From a candidate division KSB1 bacterium (lineage in GTDB: Bacteria; Zhuqueibacterota; Zhuqueibacteria; Zhuqueibacterales; Zhuqueibacteraceae): a stretch of DNA of 64,000 nt. Positions 44,301 to 53,400 of this stretch are shown here, piece by piece. Position 1 is the first letter of the stretch. Every line of letters starts with the position of its first letter. The stretch is taken from the NCBI GenBank assembly GCA_034506175.1, contig JAPDQB010000035.1, positions 1-64,000 of the forward strand, given 5' to 3'. The notes beneath the pieces were generated by a model. The model did no database searches. It was not told the origin of the DNA and was given only the letters and a program-made list of their open reading frames with translations. Made by a program: the position numbers and the translations under genes.

Positions 44301-45040
44301 TTGTGCGCTTGCGTGGTCGGACCCACAAACAGTTCGGGGCGATGAGCCTGCAAGAGTTGTTCGACGCGGATTTGGAGAAAAGCAAAAAACTGCAGGCCAA
44401 CACCCTTGCTCACACCGTCTTTTTCAATCGCGGCCGCCGTTTTGAAGCTGTGGCGCTGCCTCGGGAGGCGCAATGGGCGCCGGCGTTTCATGCCGGCGTC
44501 GCAGATTTCGACGGCGACGGCCATGACGACATTTTTCTCAGCCAGAATTTTTTTGGGCACCAAATCGAAACGCCGCGCGATGACGCCGGACGCGGCCTTT
44601 GGCTGCGCGGCGACGGTAAAGGCAAATTGCAGCCGGTTGCAGGACAGGAATCCGGCATCAAAATTTACGGCGAGCAGCGCGGCGCGGCGTTGAGCGACTA
44701 CGATCGCGATGGCCGCATTGATTTGGTCGTGACGCAAAATGCTGCGGAGACGAAGCTCTATCATAACCTCGGCGCCAAGCCGGGGTTGCGCGTGCGTTTG
44801 GCGGGGACAAAAGAAAATCCTCTTGCTATTGGCGCGATAATTCGCTTAATTTATTCGAATAATGTTTACGGCTCGGCGCGCGAAATTCATTTGGGCGCGG
44901 GATATTGGTCGCAGGATTCTGTCGTGCAAGTGTTTGGTGTTCGCGAGGGAGTGAAAGGCGTCTGGGTGCGCTGGCCCGATGGGCATACGAGTGAAACACC
45001 GGTCCCGGCAGAAAAACATGAACTCACCATACGTTTTTGA
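41384..45040 (+). CDS. giant FG-GAP/VCBS repeat lipoprotein (tandem copy B)
   Basis: The protein has 1218 residues. Unlike copy A it has a lipobox (FLPQC with GSEK), so it should be a lipoprotein. It otherwise follows copy A throughout: SWHQENGFRWAGLSAFKG, VLLNGSGVAVGDVDNDG, DLDGDGDLDLYITN, PFVRLRGRTHKQFGAMS, VRWPDGH. The calcium-loop propellers and the mid and C-terminal ASPIC/UnbV-like segments are present in the same order. A weak ribosome-binding site lies inside the palindromic leader. The different anchoring suggests that A and B occupy different membranes or faces. Confidence 0.9.
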   Translation: MPCKFIKLIFFTAVWLFLPQCGSEKSLSWHQENGFRWAGLSAFKGKKAGFKSLPPSQTGITFFNTLTDEQIRNNRVLLNGSGVAVGDVDNDGWADVYFCRLDGDNVLYKNLGNWKFRDITKEAGVACSDRFSTGATFADLDGDGDLDLLVTAAGGPNACFLNDGTGKFTEVTATSGLTLKTGATSMALADLDGDGDLDLYITNYKTIRTKDIYTPQELAADSIIQQIGGTYRLAPKFQDHYALEIRGTKLLWLENGEPDLLYLNDGHGRFQSVSFTDGRFLDQQGQPISELKDWGLMARFQDMDDDGDPDLYVCNDFESPDRIWINDGAGRFRALSNFAIRHTSNSSMAVDFSDIDRDGDLDFFVADMLSREHQRRKMQMATTIPTPLPLGVIDNRPQAMHNTLFLNRGDDTYAEIAMYSGVAASEWTWSAAFIDADLDGFEDLLMTTGNFYDAQDADTDELIRYRAMRGFSDYRQTIFMYPELKLPNFAFRNRGDLTFEEVGQSWGLAGADISHGMALGDLDNDGDLDFITNRFDTTAGVCRNETAAPRLAVRLRGLPPNTQGIGAKIRVTGGPVPQTKEVLCGGYYVSGSDPMYAFATGNATDLSIEITWRNGKRRVVKNAKPNRIYEIDENSVTATNHAASSNQPTSPPYFEDVSELIRHQHHEDSYDDFQRQPLLPRRLSQLGPGVSWFDFDDDGDDDLMIAGGKGGQLALYRNNDHGFQKLADPILSRPIPHDQTAVLGWKISGLLVGCSNIEDQQTVNSFLLNYDLNNGLATKFEVGASSLGPLALADYDGDGDLDLFVGGRSMPGRYPEPASSYLYHNDNGAFKLDETNTAQLKNIGMVSGAVFSDIDGDADTDLILAVEWGPLTILRNDQGKYFNATNEMGLAESTGWWNGVTTGDLDEDGRLDLIATNWGLNNKYHAYAKPPAIYYDDFDRNGIVDIVEAYIDPPTNKWVPERSLHALSQAMPFVRLRGRTHKQFGAMSLQELFDADLEKSKKLQANTLAHTVFFNRGRRFEAVALPREAQWAPAFHAGVADFDGDGHDDIFLSQNFFGHQIETPRDDAGRGLWLRGDGKGKLQPVAGQESGIKIYGEQRGAALSDYDRDGRIDLVVTQNAAETKLYHNLGAKPGLRVRLAGTKENPLAIGAIIRLIYSNNVYGSAREIHLGAGYWSQDSVVQVFGVREGVKGVWVRWPDGHTSETPVPAEKHELTIRF

Positions 45041-45096
45041 AAACTGCGCGATTTTGAAATAACGAAATCATTCGCATCATCTCCGAGGTTGGGACA

Positions 45097-45317
45097 ATGG
45101 CCTATCAGAAAATTGACGCCAACTATCAGGAAGCGAAAACCTCTCAGAAGAGTACGATCGAAGCCATGGAAAGCATTAATCAATCTTTAAAAAAGCTTGT
45201 GCATTTGCAAGAAGAAAAATAGAAGAACTCAAAAAAGACAAAGTTATCAAAGACGCGACCATCAAAAGAATGGAGCAACGTTTAACCAAGCTCGAGGCGC
45301 AGGTCAATCCGATGTAG
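45097..45317 (+). pseudogene. frameshifted small coiled-coil protein
   Basis: From ATG 45097 the frame gives 41 residues (MAYQKIDANYQEAKTSQKST onward) and stops at TAG 45220-45222. The adjacent frame continues without a break as KIEELKKDKVIKDATIKR and MEQRLTKLEAQVNPM up to TAG 45315. Both halves are helical and in coiled-coil style, and one extra A in the A run at 45214-45219 would join them. So this is a one-base deletion in a gene of about 72 residues, or possibly programmed slippage on the A run. Confidence 0.62.
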
Positions 45318-45365
45318 TTGCCGATTGGTCTGTATATTGGTTCACGTGAAAGTGAGGAGAGTGAA

Positions 45366-48300
45366 ATGAAATTCAACCTAAGCTTGCGCCCGCAACGCCG
45401 CCTGCCTTCAGCGTTGCCGGCTCCATTGAAGGGCCTGCTCATCACGGCTTTGGTGTTGGCCGCTTTCATGCTGGCGAACACGCTTTATCTTCTGCTCAAT
45501 CGTCTGGCAGACGCCCTCGGGTGGAAATTATTTGCGGCGAGCGACATCTCGTTGCCGCAATTGTTCCAGGCCATGGTGTTGACCCACACTGGCGCCGGGT
45601 TGCTGCTCGTCGCGCTGATGTTGGTTTTTGCCGTCACGCATTTGGTCAAAGTTTGGCAGCGGCATCACCCCTCCAGCATTATTTCCGGCATCAGTTTCGT
45701 CGCGGTCGGGCTTACGTTGGCGGTGACGGGTTTGTTCATTCTCACTGCCGCTGCGAGCCGCGATAATAAATGGGCCTGGTGGGCGCACGTGATTTGTGCG
45801 GCGTTGATTCCGCTCGGCTACTTCTTGCACCGCGCCTCGAGTTTTGTGCAGCCCAAGCGCGCGACGCTGAAGCGATTTGTTCTGGCCGTTGCCGGCCTCG
45901 TGTTGATTTTGGCGATAGCGCACAGCTTCACGCATCGCGACATCGTGCGCACGCAGGAGGCGCAAGCCGCTTTGGAAAAGGGCCTGCATCAAGGCCCCGG
46001 CGCCAAGTATCGCGATTTGGCAAAATATTTTCCTCAACCTCGAACGGCCAGCAATCAGTATTCAATAAACAGCCATCAGTCAACAGTAACCAGCGACCCC
46101 GACGGGCGCAGCCAGCGACCAGCGACCAGCAACCAGTCACCAGCATTTATTCCCACCGGATTTGTTCCGACCGGCAGCCCCTTCTTTCCTTCGGCGGCCA
46201 CCACCAGCTCGGGCGGCTTTTTGCCCTCACGCATCATCACCCGCGATGATTTGGGCTCGCCGGAAAAGCTGAAAAAAGATCTCGACCAATATGGTTTCGT
46301 GAAAGAAACGCTGATCGGCGCCGAAACGTGCGATCGCTGCCATCAAGACATTGTGGCGCAATGGGCGACGTCGGCGCATCGCTTTTCTTCATTCAATAAT
46401 CCGTTTTATGAAGCGACCATCAACGACATGCGCGAGAATGCCAATGCGCCGAACCTTTGGGTGGAAGATCATGTGAAAGAGTATCCCGCCACCGCCGGCC
46501 GCATTGGCATGGTGAAAAGCAAATGGTGCAGCGGCTGCCATGATCCCGCCCTGATGCTGGCCGGCAAAATGGACAACGTGATCGATCGCAACACCGCGGA
46601 AGCTCAAGCCGGCCTCACGTGTTTGGCTTGTCACGCCATCGATCAAATTCATAATCGCACCGGCAACGGCAATTACAACATCGCTGACGAGCAGGAAGAC
46701 CCGTATTTGTTTGCGACGGCAAAAACCGGCAGCCTCGGCGCGTATCTGCACGACGCGGCTTTGAAAGCAAAACCCACGGTTCACAAACGGCAAATGTTGA
46801 AGCCGTTCTTCCGCACCAGCGAGTTTTGCGCAACCTGCCATAAAGTGGCGTTAAATGTGCCGGTCAACAATTACCGCTGGCTGCGCGGCCAAAACGAATT
46901 TGACAACTGGCATGACAGCGGCGTGGCGCTGAATGCCTCGCGAACATTCTATTTGCCGCCGAAGAAACGCGAATGCCAGGAGTGCCACATGCCGCTCGAG
47001 CCCGCCATCCGCGGTGATCTGGCGGCCAAAAACGGCATGGTCAGATCGCATCGTTTTCCCGCTGTGAACACGGCGCTGCCTTTCCTGCGGGGCGATCAGG
47101 AATCGATCAAGTATATCGAAAAATATTTGCGCGATGAAAAGCTGACCGTTGATATTTTCGCCGTCAATTCGGAACGCTGGAAAGAACCGGTTATGGCCAT
47201 CGATCGGCGCTTGCCGCAACTGGCTGCCGGTGAAAAAGTCACGGTCGACGTCGTCGTGCGCAACAAAGGCGTGGGTCACACCTTTCCCGGCGGCACGAAT
47301 GATTCCAACGAAGGCTGGCTGGAGTTCAGCCTGCGTGACGAGACCGGCGCGACGCTCGTGATCAGCGGCGACGTCGGCAAAGACGGCCATCTCGATCCGA
47401 TGGCGCATGTTTACAAGGCGCTGATTCTCGACAAACATGGCAACCCCATTCACAAACGCAACGCGCAGGATATTCACGTGCCCGTTTTTGTGAGCGTCAT
47501 TGGGCCGGGCACGGCGGATGTCGCCCATTACGAATTCACCGTGCCGCCGGAGTTGGCCGGCAAAAAGCTCACCATGCGCGCGCGTTTGTTGTGGCGTAAA
47601 TTTGACCGGCATTACACGGAATTTGCATTTGCCAAAAACCCGATTGGCTTCAAGCAGTTTGATAAAACGCCGGATTTGCCGATTACTGAAATTGCCGCCA
47701 GCAGTGTGACGTTGGAGGTTGTGGCCAGTGGCGCCAAACCGGCCTCGCAAGAGGTCGCCGATGTGCCGGCGGAATGGATGCGCTTTAATGATTATGGCAT
47801 TGCCTCGCTGTTGGAGGGCGACACGCGCCGCGCCACCCAGGCCTTTGCGCGAGTCGCCGCGCTGCAGCCGCAGTCCATCGAGGGTCCGTTGAATCTCGCC
47901 AAGACCGCCGTGCGCGATGGCAATATTGACAACGCCTACAAATATTTGCGGCAATGTGAAAAAATCAAAATCGGCGATGCGCGTGTGGCATGGGTTTGGG
48001 GGCTGGCGTTGCAGGAAGATGGTCGTTACGCCGAGGCCGTGCTGGCCTATCAGCGCGTGCTGGAGCAATTCCCCGACGATCGCGCCGCGTGGCGCAATTT
48101 GGGCCGGACCTTTTATCTCGATCAGCAATACGAAAAGTCGCTCGAAGCTTTTGCACAGGTGCTAAAAATCGATCCCGAAGATCGCGTCGCCCATTATCAT
48201 CAAATGCTGTGCTATCGCGCGCTTGGTCGACAGCGCGAAGCCGAGATGGCCGCCCAAGCCTATGAGCTTTATCAAATCGACGAATCGGCGCAGGAAATCA

Positions 48301-48422
48301 CCCGCGCTTACCGCGCCAAGGATCCCGGCGCGAATTTGATGGCGCAGCCGATTCGCACGCACCGGTTGTTGATTAAAAGCGCCCCTTCTAAAAAAATCGT
48401 TCGGCAATTGGCATGGCAATAA
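45366..48422 (+). CDS. penta-haem cytochrome c with membrane and TPR domains
   Basis: The protein has 1018 residues. The N-terminus has about five hydrophobic helices (for example LLITALVLAAFMLANTLYLL and VLTHTGAGLLLVALMLVF). Five CxxCH haem sites follow: CDRCH (322), CSGCH (388), CLACH (419), CATCH (488) and CQECH (537), in the style of the cytochrome c554/multihaem family. Next is a beta-rich domain (VVVRNKGVGHTFPGG) and C-terminal TPR repeats (VLAYQRVLEQFPDDRAAWRN). It should move electrons between the quinone pool side and the periplasm. GAGGAGAG lies before the ATG. It sits in the middle of the FG-GAP run. Confidence 0.9.
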   Translation: MKFNLSLRPQRRLPSALPAPLKGLLITALVLAAFMLANTLYLLLNRLADALGWKLFAASDISLPQLFQAMVLTHTGAGLLLVALMLVFAVTHLVKVWQRHHPSSIISGISFVAVGLTLAVTGLFILTAAASRDNKWAWWAHVICAALIPLGYFLHRASSFVQPKRATLKRFVLAVAGLVLILAIAHSFTHRDIVRTQEAQAALEKGLHQGPGAKYRDLAKYFPQPRTASNQYSINSHQSTVTSDPDGRSQRPATSNQSPAFIPTGFVPTGSPFFPSAATTSSGGFLPSRIITRDDLGSPEKLKKDLDQYGFVKETLIGAETCDRCHQDIVAQWATSAHRFSSFNNPFYEATINDMRENANAPNLWVEDHVKEYPATAGRIGMVKSKWCSGCHDPALMLAGKMDNVIDRNTAEAQAGLTCLACHAIDQIHNRTGNGNYNIADEQEDPYLFATAKTGSLGAYLHDAALKAKPTVHKRQMLKPFFRTSEFCATCHKVALNVPVNNYRWLRGQNEFDNWHDSGVALNASRTFYLPPKKRECQECHMPLEPAIRGDLAAKNGMVRSHRFPAVNTALPFLRGDQESIKYIEKYLRDEKLTVDIFAVNSERWKEPVMAIDRRLPQLAAGEKVTVDVVVRNKGVGHTFPGGTNDSNEGWLEFSLRDETGATLVISGDVGKDGHLDPMAHVYKALILDKHGNPIHKRNAQDIHVPVFVSVIGPGTADVAHYEFTVPPELAGKKLTMRARLLWRKFDRHYTEFAFAKNPIGFKQFDKTPDLPITEIAASSVTLEVVASGAKPASQEVADVPAEWMRFNDYGIASLLEGDTRRATQAFARVAALQPQSIEGPLNLAKTAVRDGNIDNAYKYLRQCEKIKIGDARVAWVWGLALQEDGRYAEAVLAYQRVLEQFPDDRAAWRNLGRTFYLDQQYEKSLEAFAQVLKIDPEDRVAHYHQMLCYRALGRQREAEMAAQAYELYQIDESAQEITRAYRAKDPGANLMAQPIRTHRLLIKSAPSKKIVRQLAWQ
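46045..46145 (+). repeat. low-complexity repeat absorbed in the cytochrome gene
   Basis: This stretch contains CCAGCAATCAG, then CCAGCGACCAGCGACCAGC, then AACCAGTCACCAGC, a simple-sequence pattern of CAGCRACCAG units. In frame it gives SNQYSINSHQSTVTSD and SQRPATSNQSPAF, a polar linker between the membrane part and the haem domain. Base composition differs from the surrounding gene, as if an intergenic-type repeat had inserted in frame. Confidence 0.6.
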
Positions 48423-48473
48423 TGGCAATCAGCAACTGGCACCAGTCTCACAACTTTTAAACGGATCGCACTG

Positions 48474-50255
48474 ATGGCAACGAGGAACGCAGCTTTTCTG
48501 TTCTTGGGGATTGCATTTTTTTTCTCATCCTGCAGCAAGCAAAAGCCGGCAGCGGAGACCACGCCGCCGGCTTACGCCAAACCGAGCTACATCATTCCTG
48601 AAACCACCGCCGTTCAATCCGCCATTCAGTTCAGCGATATCACGGCGGCGGTCGGCATTGCGTTCACGCACGAAACCGGCGCCTTTGGCAAAAAATGGAT
48701 GCCCGAGACGATGGGCAGCGGCGGTGGATTTTTCGACTATGACAACGATCAGCGCCCGGATATTTTTCTGGTCAATGGCGCCTATTGGCCGGGTCATGAA
48801 AAAAATAATCCAGCTCCAACCCCGCGGCTGTATCGCAATCTCGGCGACGGGCGTTTCAAAGACGTCACCGCCGAGGCCGGCCTGAGCTTTTCCATTTACG
48901 GCATGGGGTGCACGTTTGGCGATTTTGACGGCGACGGTGATGCGGATATTTACCTCACCGCCGTGGGCACCAACAAGCTTTTGCGCAACGATGGCGACCG
49001 GTTTACCGATGTCACCAGCGAAGCCGGGGTGACCGGAAACAGCCCGGCCGCAAACGATCCGCCGGCATGGTCGACGAGCGCCGCCTGGGTGGATGTCGAT
49101 CGTGATGGCCGTCTCGACCTGTTTGTCTGCAATTACGTCAAGTGGACGCCGGAGACCGATCTGTTCACCACACTGGATGGCAAAAATAAATCTTACGCCA
49201 CGCCGGAGCAATATCAGGGCGAGAGTTGCCGGCTCTATCGCAACCTCGATGGCAAAAGATTCAAAGACATTACCGAGCGCGCCGGCGTTTTCAATCCCGA
49301 AGGAAAATCATTGGGCGTTGCCATGGCGGATTTCAATGACGACGGCTGGCCGGACCTCGTCGTCGCAAATGATACGCAGCCAAATTTTCTTTATATGAAC
49401 AATGGCGACGGCACCTTCACCAATGTCGCGCTGCAAAGCGGCGTGGCTTATGATGAAGCCGGACGCGCCCGTGCCGGCATGGGCATCGACGTTACCGATC
49501 TGAACAACAACGGCAAACTGTCGATTGCCATCGGCAATTTCGCGCGCGAGCCGGTTTCTTTATACACGCAAATCAATCGCGAGCTTTTTCAAGATCTTGC
49601 CGGCTCGGCGCGCCTGGCGAAACCGACGCTGTTGATGCTGACTTTCGGGTTGTTGTTTGCCGATTTCGATCTCGATGGTTATGGCGATTTGGCAGTGGCC
49701 AACGGCCATATCGAGCCCGAAATCAATTCCGTCCAGCAAGACATTACTTTTGCGCAGAAACCGCAACTGTTTCGCAATAACGGCCGCGGCCAATTGGCCG
49801 AGATCGGCGAGCAAGCCGGCGAAGTTTTTTCCCAGCCGATTGTCGGGCGCGGCATCGCGGCGGCAGACATCGATAACGATGGCGACCACGACCTGCTTAT
49901 TACCGTCAATGGCGGGGCGCCGAAACTGTGTCGCAATGATCTTGCCGATACGACACGGCATTGGATTAAGATCCGCCTGCAAGGCAATGCGCCGAATCTC
50001 CACGCTGTCGGCGCAACGGTGACGGTTTGGGCCGGTGAGATCACCCAGAAGAAAATGGTGCGGACAGCTTCGTCGTATCTTTCGCAGTCCGAAGCGAACC
50101 CGCTTATTTTCGGATTGGGCGCGCGCACGCAAGCCGACAGCATCGCCATTCGCTGGCCCACGAGCGGAAAGATCACCAAGCTGGGCGCGGCAGCCGCGAA
50201 TCAAGTCTATCAAATCAAAGAAAGCGCGCCGAGTTTTAAGCCGGTCATTCCATAA
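48474..50255 (+). CDS. FG-GAP/VCBS repeat lipoprotein with ASPIC/UnbV domain
   Basis: The protein has 593 residues. The lipobox is FFFSSC with SKQK after it. An early ITAAVGIAFTHETGAFGKKW and then MGSGGGFFDYDNDQ is the usual entry to CRTAC1-type propellers. Calcium loops include DFDGDGDADIYLTA, DVDRDGRLDLFVCN and DIDNDGDHDLLITV. The ASPIC/UnbV end has HAVGATVTVWAG, FGLGARTQADS and IRWPTSG. It starts 51 bases after the cytochrome gene, so it is likely in the same transcript, and is a paralogue of the protein at 34048. Confidence 0.9.
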   Translation: MATRNAAFLFLGIAFFFSSCSKQKPAAETTPPAYAKPSYIIPETTAVQSAIQFSDITAAVGIAFTHETGAFGKKWMPETMGSGGGFFDYDNDQRPDIFLVNGAYWPGHEKNNPAPTPRLYRNLGDGRFKDVTAEAGLSFSIYGMGCTFGDFDGDGDADIYLTAVGTNKLLRNDGDRFTDVTSEAGVTGNSPAANDPPAWSTSAAWVDVDRDGRLDLFVCNYVKWTPETDLFTTLDGKNKSYATPEQYQGESCRLYRNLDGKRFKDITERAGVFNPEGKSLGVAMADFNDDGWPDLVVANDTQPNFLYMNNGDGTFTNVALQSGVAYDEAGRARAGMGIDVTDLNNNGKLSIAIGNFAREPVSLYTQINRELFQDLAGSARLAKPTLLMLTFGLLFADFDLDGYGDLAVANGHIEPEINSVQQDITFAQKPQLFRNNGRGQLAEIGEQAGEVFSQPIVGRGIAAADIDNDGDHDLLITVNGGAPKLCRNDLADTTRHWIKIRLQGNAPNLHAVGATVTVWAGEITQKKMVRTASSYLSQSEANPLIFGLGARTQADSIAIRWPTSGKITKLGAAAANQVYQIKESAPSFKPVIP

Positions 50256-50422
50256 TCTCCCAACACCGACAGGCGGCAACCCACAAAAGGCTCACCGAAG
50301 AGAACTCTCCGGCATTGCCTTGATGAGAATTTTTTCCTTGCGAGTTCCCTTCGCCGGGCTGAATTTTCTATTTTTCAAAAATCTTGCTTGTGACAGAAGA
50401 CAGCGATTTTCAATTTTCGCGT

Positions 50423-53400
50423 ATGCAAAAAAGTATCCGGCTCATCGCCATCTTTTTATTCATCTTTCTGCTGAGCGCTTGCGAAAAGCAACAAGTTGAT
50501 GACAAGCGTCAAATCACCGCCATGATCAGCGCCCGCACCCTGGGCCTGGCCTATTTGGAAGAAAACAAGCTGAGCGAGGCCGAAGCGGAATTTCTCAAGC
50601 TCATCCAACTGGCGCCCAAAGAGGCGCTGGGCTATGCGAACCTGGGACTGGTTTACATGCGCCGCGACGATTTTGCCAAAGCCGAGCAGCAGATCAAAGA
50701 AGCCATCAAGCTCGATCCCGACGATCCTGAAATTCGGTTGATTGCCGCGAAAATTTACGAGCTGACCAATCGCGAGGACGAAGCGATTCGCGAGCTGGAA
50801 AACTCACTCAAAAAGTCCCCGGATCATGTCAAGTCGCTTCATAATCTCGCCGAGCTTTGTCTTAAACGCGATGACGATGCCGCCCGCCGGCGCGGCGAAG
50901 AATGTCTGAACAAAGCCGTCGAATTGAAGCCCGCCAATCTCGTCGCGCGGCTGCAGCTTATCGAAACGTTATTGCGCAACGGCAAGGCCGATGCCGCGGC
51001 GGCGCGAATGGAAGAGCTTATCAAACAGGTTCCCGAGCTGCCGAAAGACCCGGCGGAATTTTACGACAAGGCGCTGGCGCTGATGCGCGCCGGCAAGGCG
51101 AATGAAGCGCTCACGCCGGCGATTATTTTTCACAACTTGCTGAAACTCACGCCGCTTTATCAGGCCGGCGTTTTGGAGCTGAAGGGCCCCGGCGGCGCCC
51201 TTATTGGCTTTCCGGTGATGACTTTCAGCCAACAAATTTCAACCCAGCCGCAAAGCCGGCAGGCCGTGCTGGCCGCCATTCGTTTCACCGACGCCACTGC
51301 CGTCGCCGGCCTGAACATAGTGCCGAAGTCAGCGCGCCAGCCAGATCCGGCAGCAGAATTTGGCGCCAGTGTCGCCGTGGGTGATTATGACGGCGACGGC
51401 GATCAGGATCTGTATGTCGCAAGCCGATCGCCCCACAGTCCTGCGAGCGCGCACTTTCTTTTTAGAAATGATTTTGGCGAGTTCATTGAAACTTCAAGCG
51501 CTGCCGGCATCAAGCATCAAGCCAAAGAGACAGCGGCGATTTTTGCCGATTACGACAACGACGGCAGGCTGGATTTGTATATCGTCAATGATGGCCCGAA
51601 TGTTTTGTATCGCAATCTCGGCGATGGCAGGTTTCAAGAGGTGACCGCGACGGCAGGGGTCGGTGATGCGGATTATGGTTGTGCCGCGCGTTTCGTCGAT
51701 TTGGATCTCGACGGCGATTTGGATTTGTTTCTCGCCAATGCCGGTGTTAATCGGGTTTATCGGAACAACGGCGACGGCGCTTTTGGTGAGATGGGCGAGA
51801 AAATGGGGCTGGCGGGAACGAGGGCGAAAACCCGTGACGCCGTTTTCGGTGATTTCGACGATGACGGTGATATCGATCTTTTCGTGGTGAATGAAAACGC
51901 GAGCAATATTCTTTACACCAATTTGCGGCAGGGGCGTTTTCAAGACACGACCGCGGCAAGCGGAGTAACCAGCAAAGGCAAGTCCGGCGCGGCGGCGGCA
52001 GGAGATTACAACAACGATGGCTATGTGGATTTGTTCGTGACTTCGCTTGATGGCGGCGATTATTTTTTGTACCGCAACAAGGGCGATGGCACATTTGAAA
52101 AAGACCGGCACGCGTCGACGATGCTAAAAGCGCTTAAAAACCTCGCCGGTTTGGACGCTGAGTTTTTTGATTTCGATAACGACGGCTTTCTCGATCTGCT
52201 CGTCGCCGGCGCGCCGCTGGCAAAAACCGGCCGCGGCGTTTTTCTCTTCCATAATGACGGCACTGGCAAGTTCAAGGAGGTGTCGTCGCTTTTACCCGCC
52301 GAGGTTTTAACGGCGCGACGAATTGCCCTGGCGGATTATAACGAAGACGGCGATCTGGATATTTTTCTCGCCGGTTTGGACGGTGGCGTGCGGTTGCTGC
52401 GCAACGACGGCGGCAACGCCAATCATTATCTCAAGATGCAGCTGGTCGGCCTTCGCACCGGCAGCGGCAAAAACAATTATTTCGGCATCGGCGCCAAGGT
52501 CGAAATCAGGGCCGGCGAACATTATCAAATGCGGGTCGTGACCGAGCCGGCGATTCATTTTGGGCTCGGTGAGCGCTTGAAGGCCGACGTGGTGCGCATT
52601 CTCTGGCCCAACGGCACGCCGCAAAATCTCTTCTATCCCGGCAGCGATCAGGATTTGGTCGAGCAGCAAACGCTGAAAGGCTCTTGCGCTTTCCTTTATA
52701 CCTGGAATGGCCGCAGATACACTTTTGTCAAGGACATCATGTGGCGCAGCGCGTTGGGCATGCCGCTCGGCATCATGGGTGGCGAGACCGCGTATGCTTT
52801 TCCCCATGCCTCGCAGGAGTATCTCAAAATCCCCGGCGATTCCCTGCAGATTCAAGATGGAAAAATCATCCTGCACATCACCGAAGAGTTGTGGGAAACG
52901 GCCTATTTCGATCAGGTCAAGCTGTTCGCGGTCGATCATCCCGACTCGGTTGAAATTTACGTCGACGAGCGCTTCGTGCCGCCGCCGTTTCCGCCGCTGC
53001 ATATCTATCAAGTGGCGCAAAAGCGTTTGCCGAAATCGGCGCGCGATGAGCAGGGCAATGATTTGCTTCCGGCGCTTCGCGCGCAAGACGATGTTTACGC
53101 ATCGAATTTGAAACCGGCCAAATTTCAAGGCCTCACCGAGCTGCACGATCTCATTCTCGATTTGGGAGATTTTGCCGACTCCGACAGCGTGGTTTTATTT
53201 CTCAACGGCTGGCTTTTCCCGAGCGACGCGAGCATCAACGTCGCCATCGCACAGTCCGGCCAGCCGAAAGTCATTCCGCCTTATTTGCAGGTGAGAAATC
53301 GCCGTGGCGAGTGGCAAACGGTGATTGAGAACATGAGCTTCCCGATGGGCAAGGATAAAATGGTGGTGGCCGATCTCACCGGCAAATTTTTGACGCGCGA

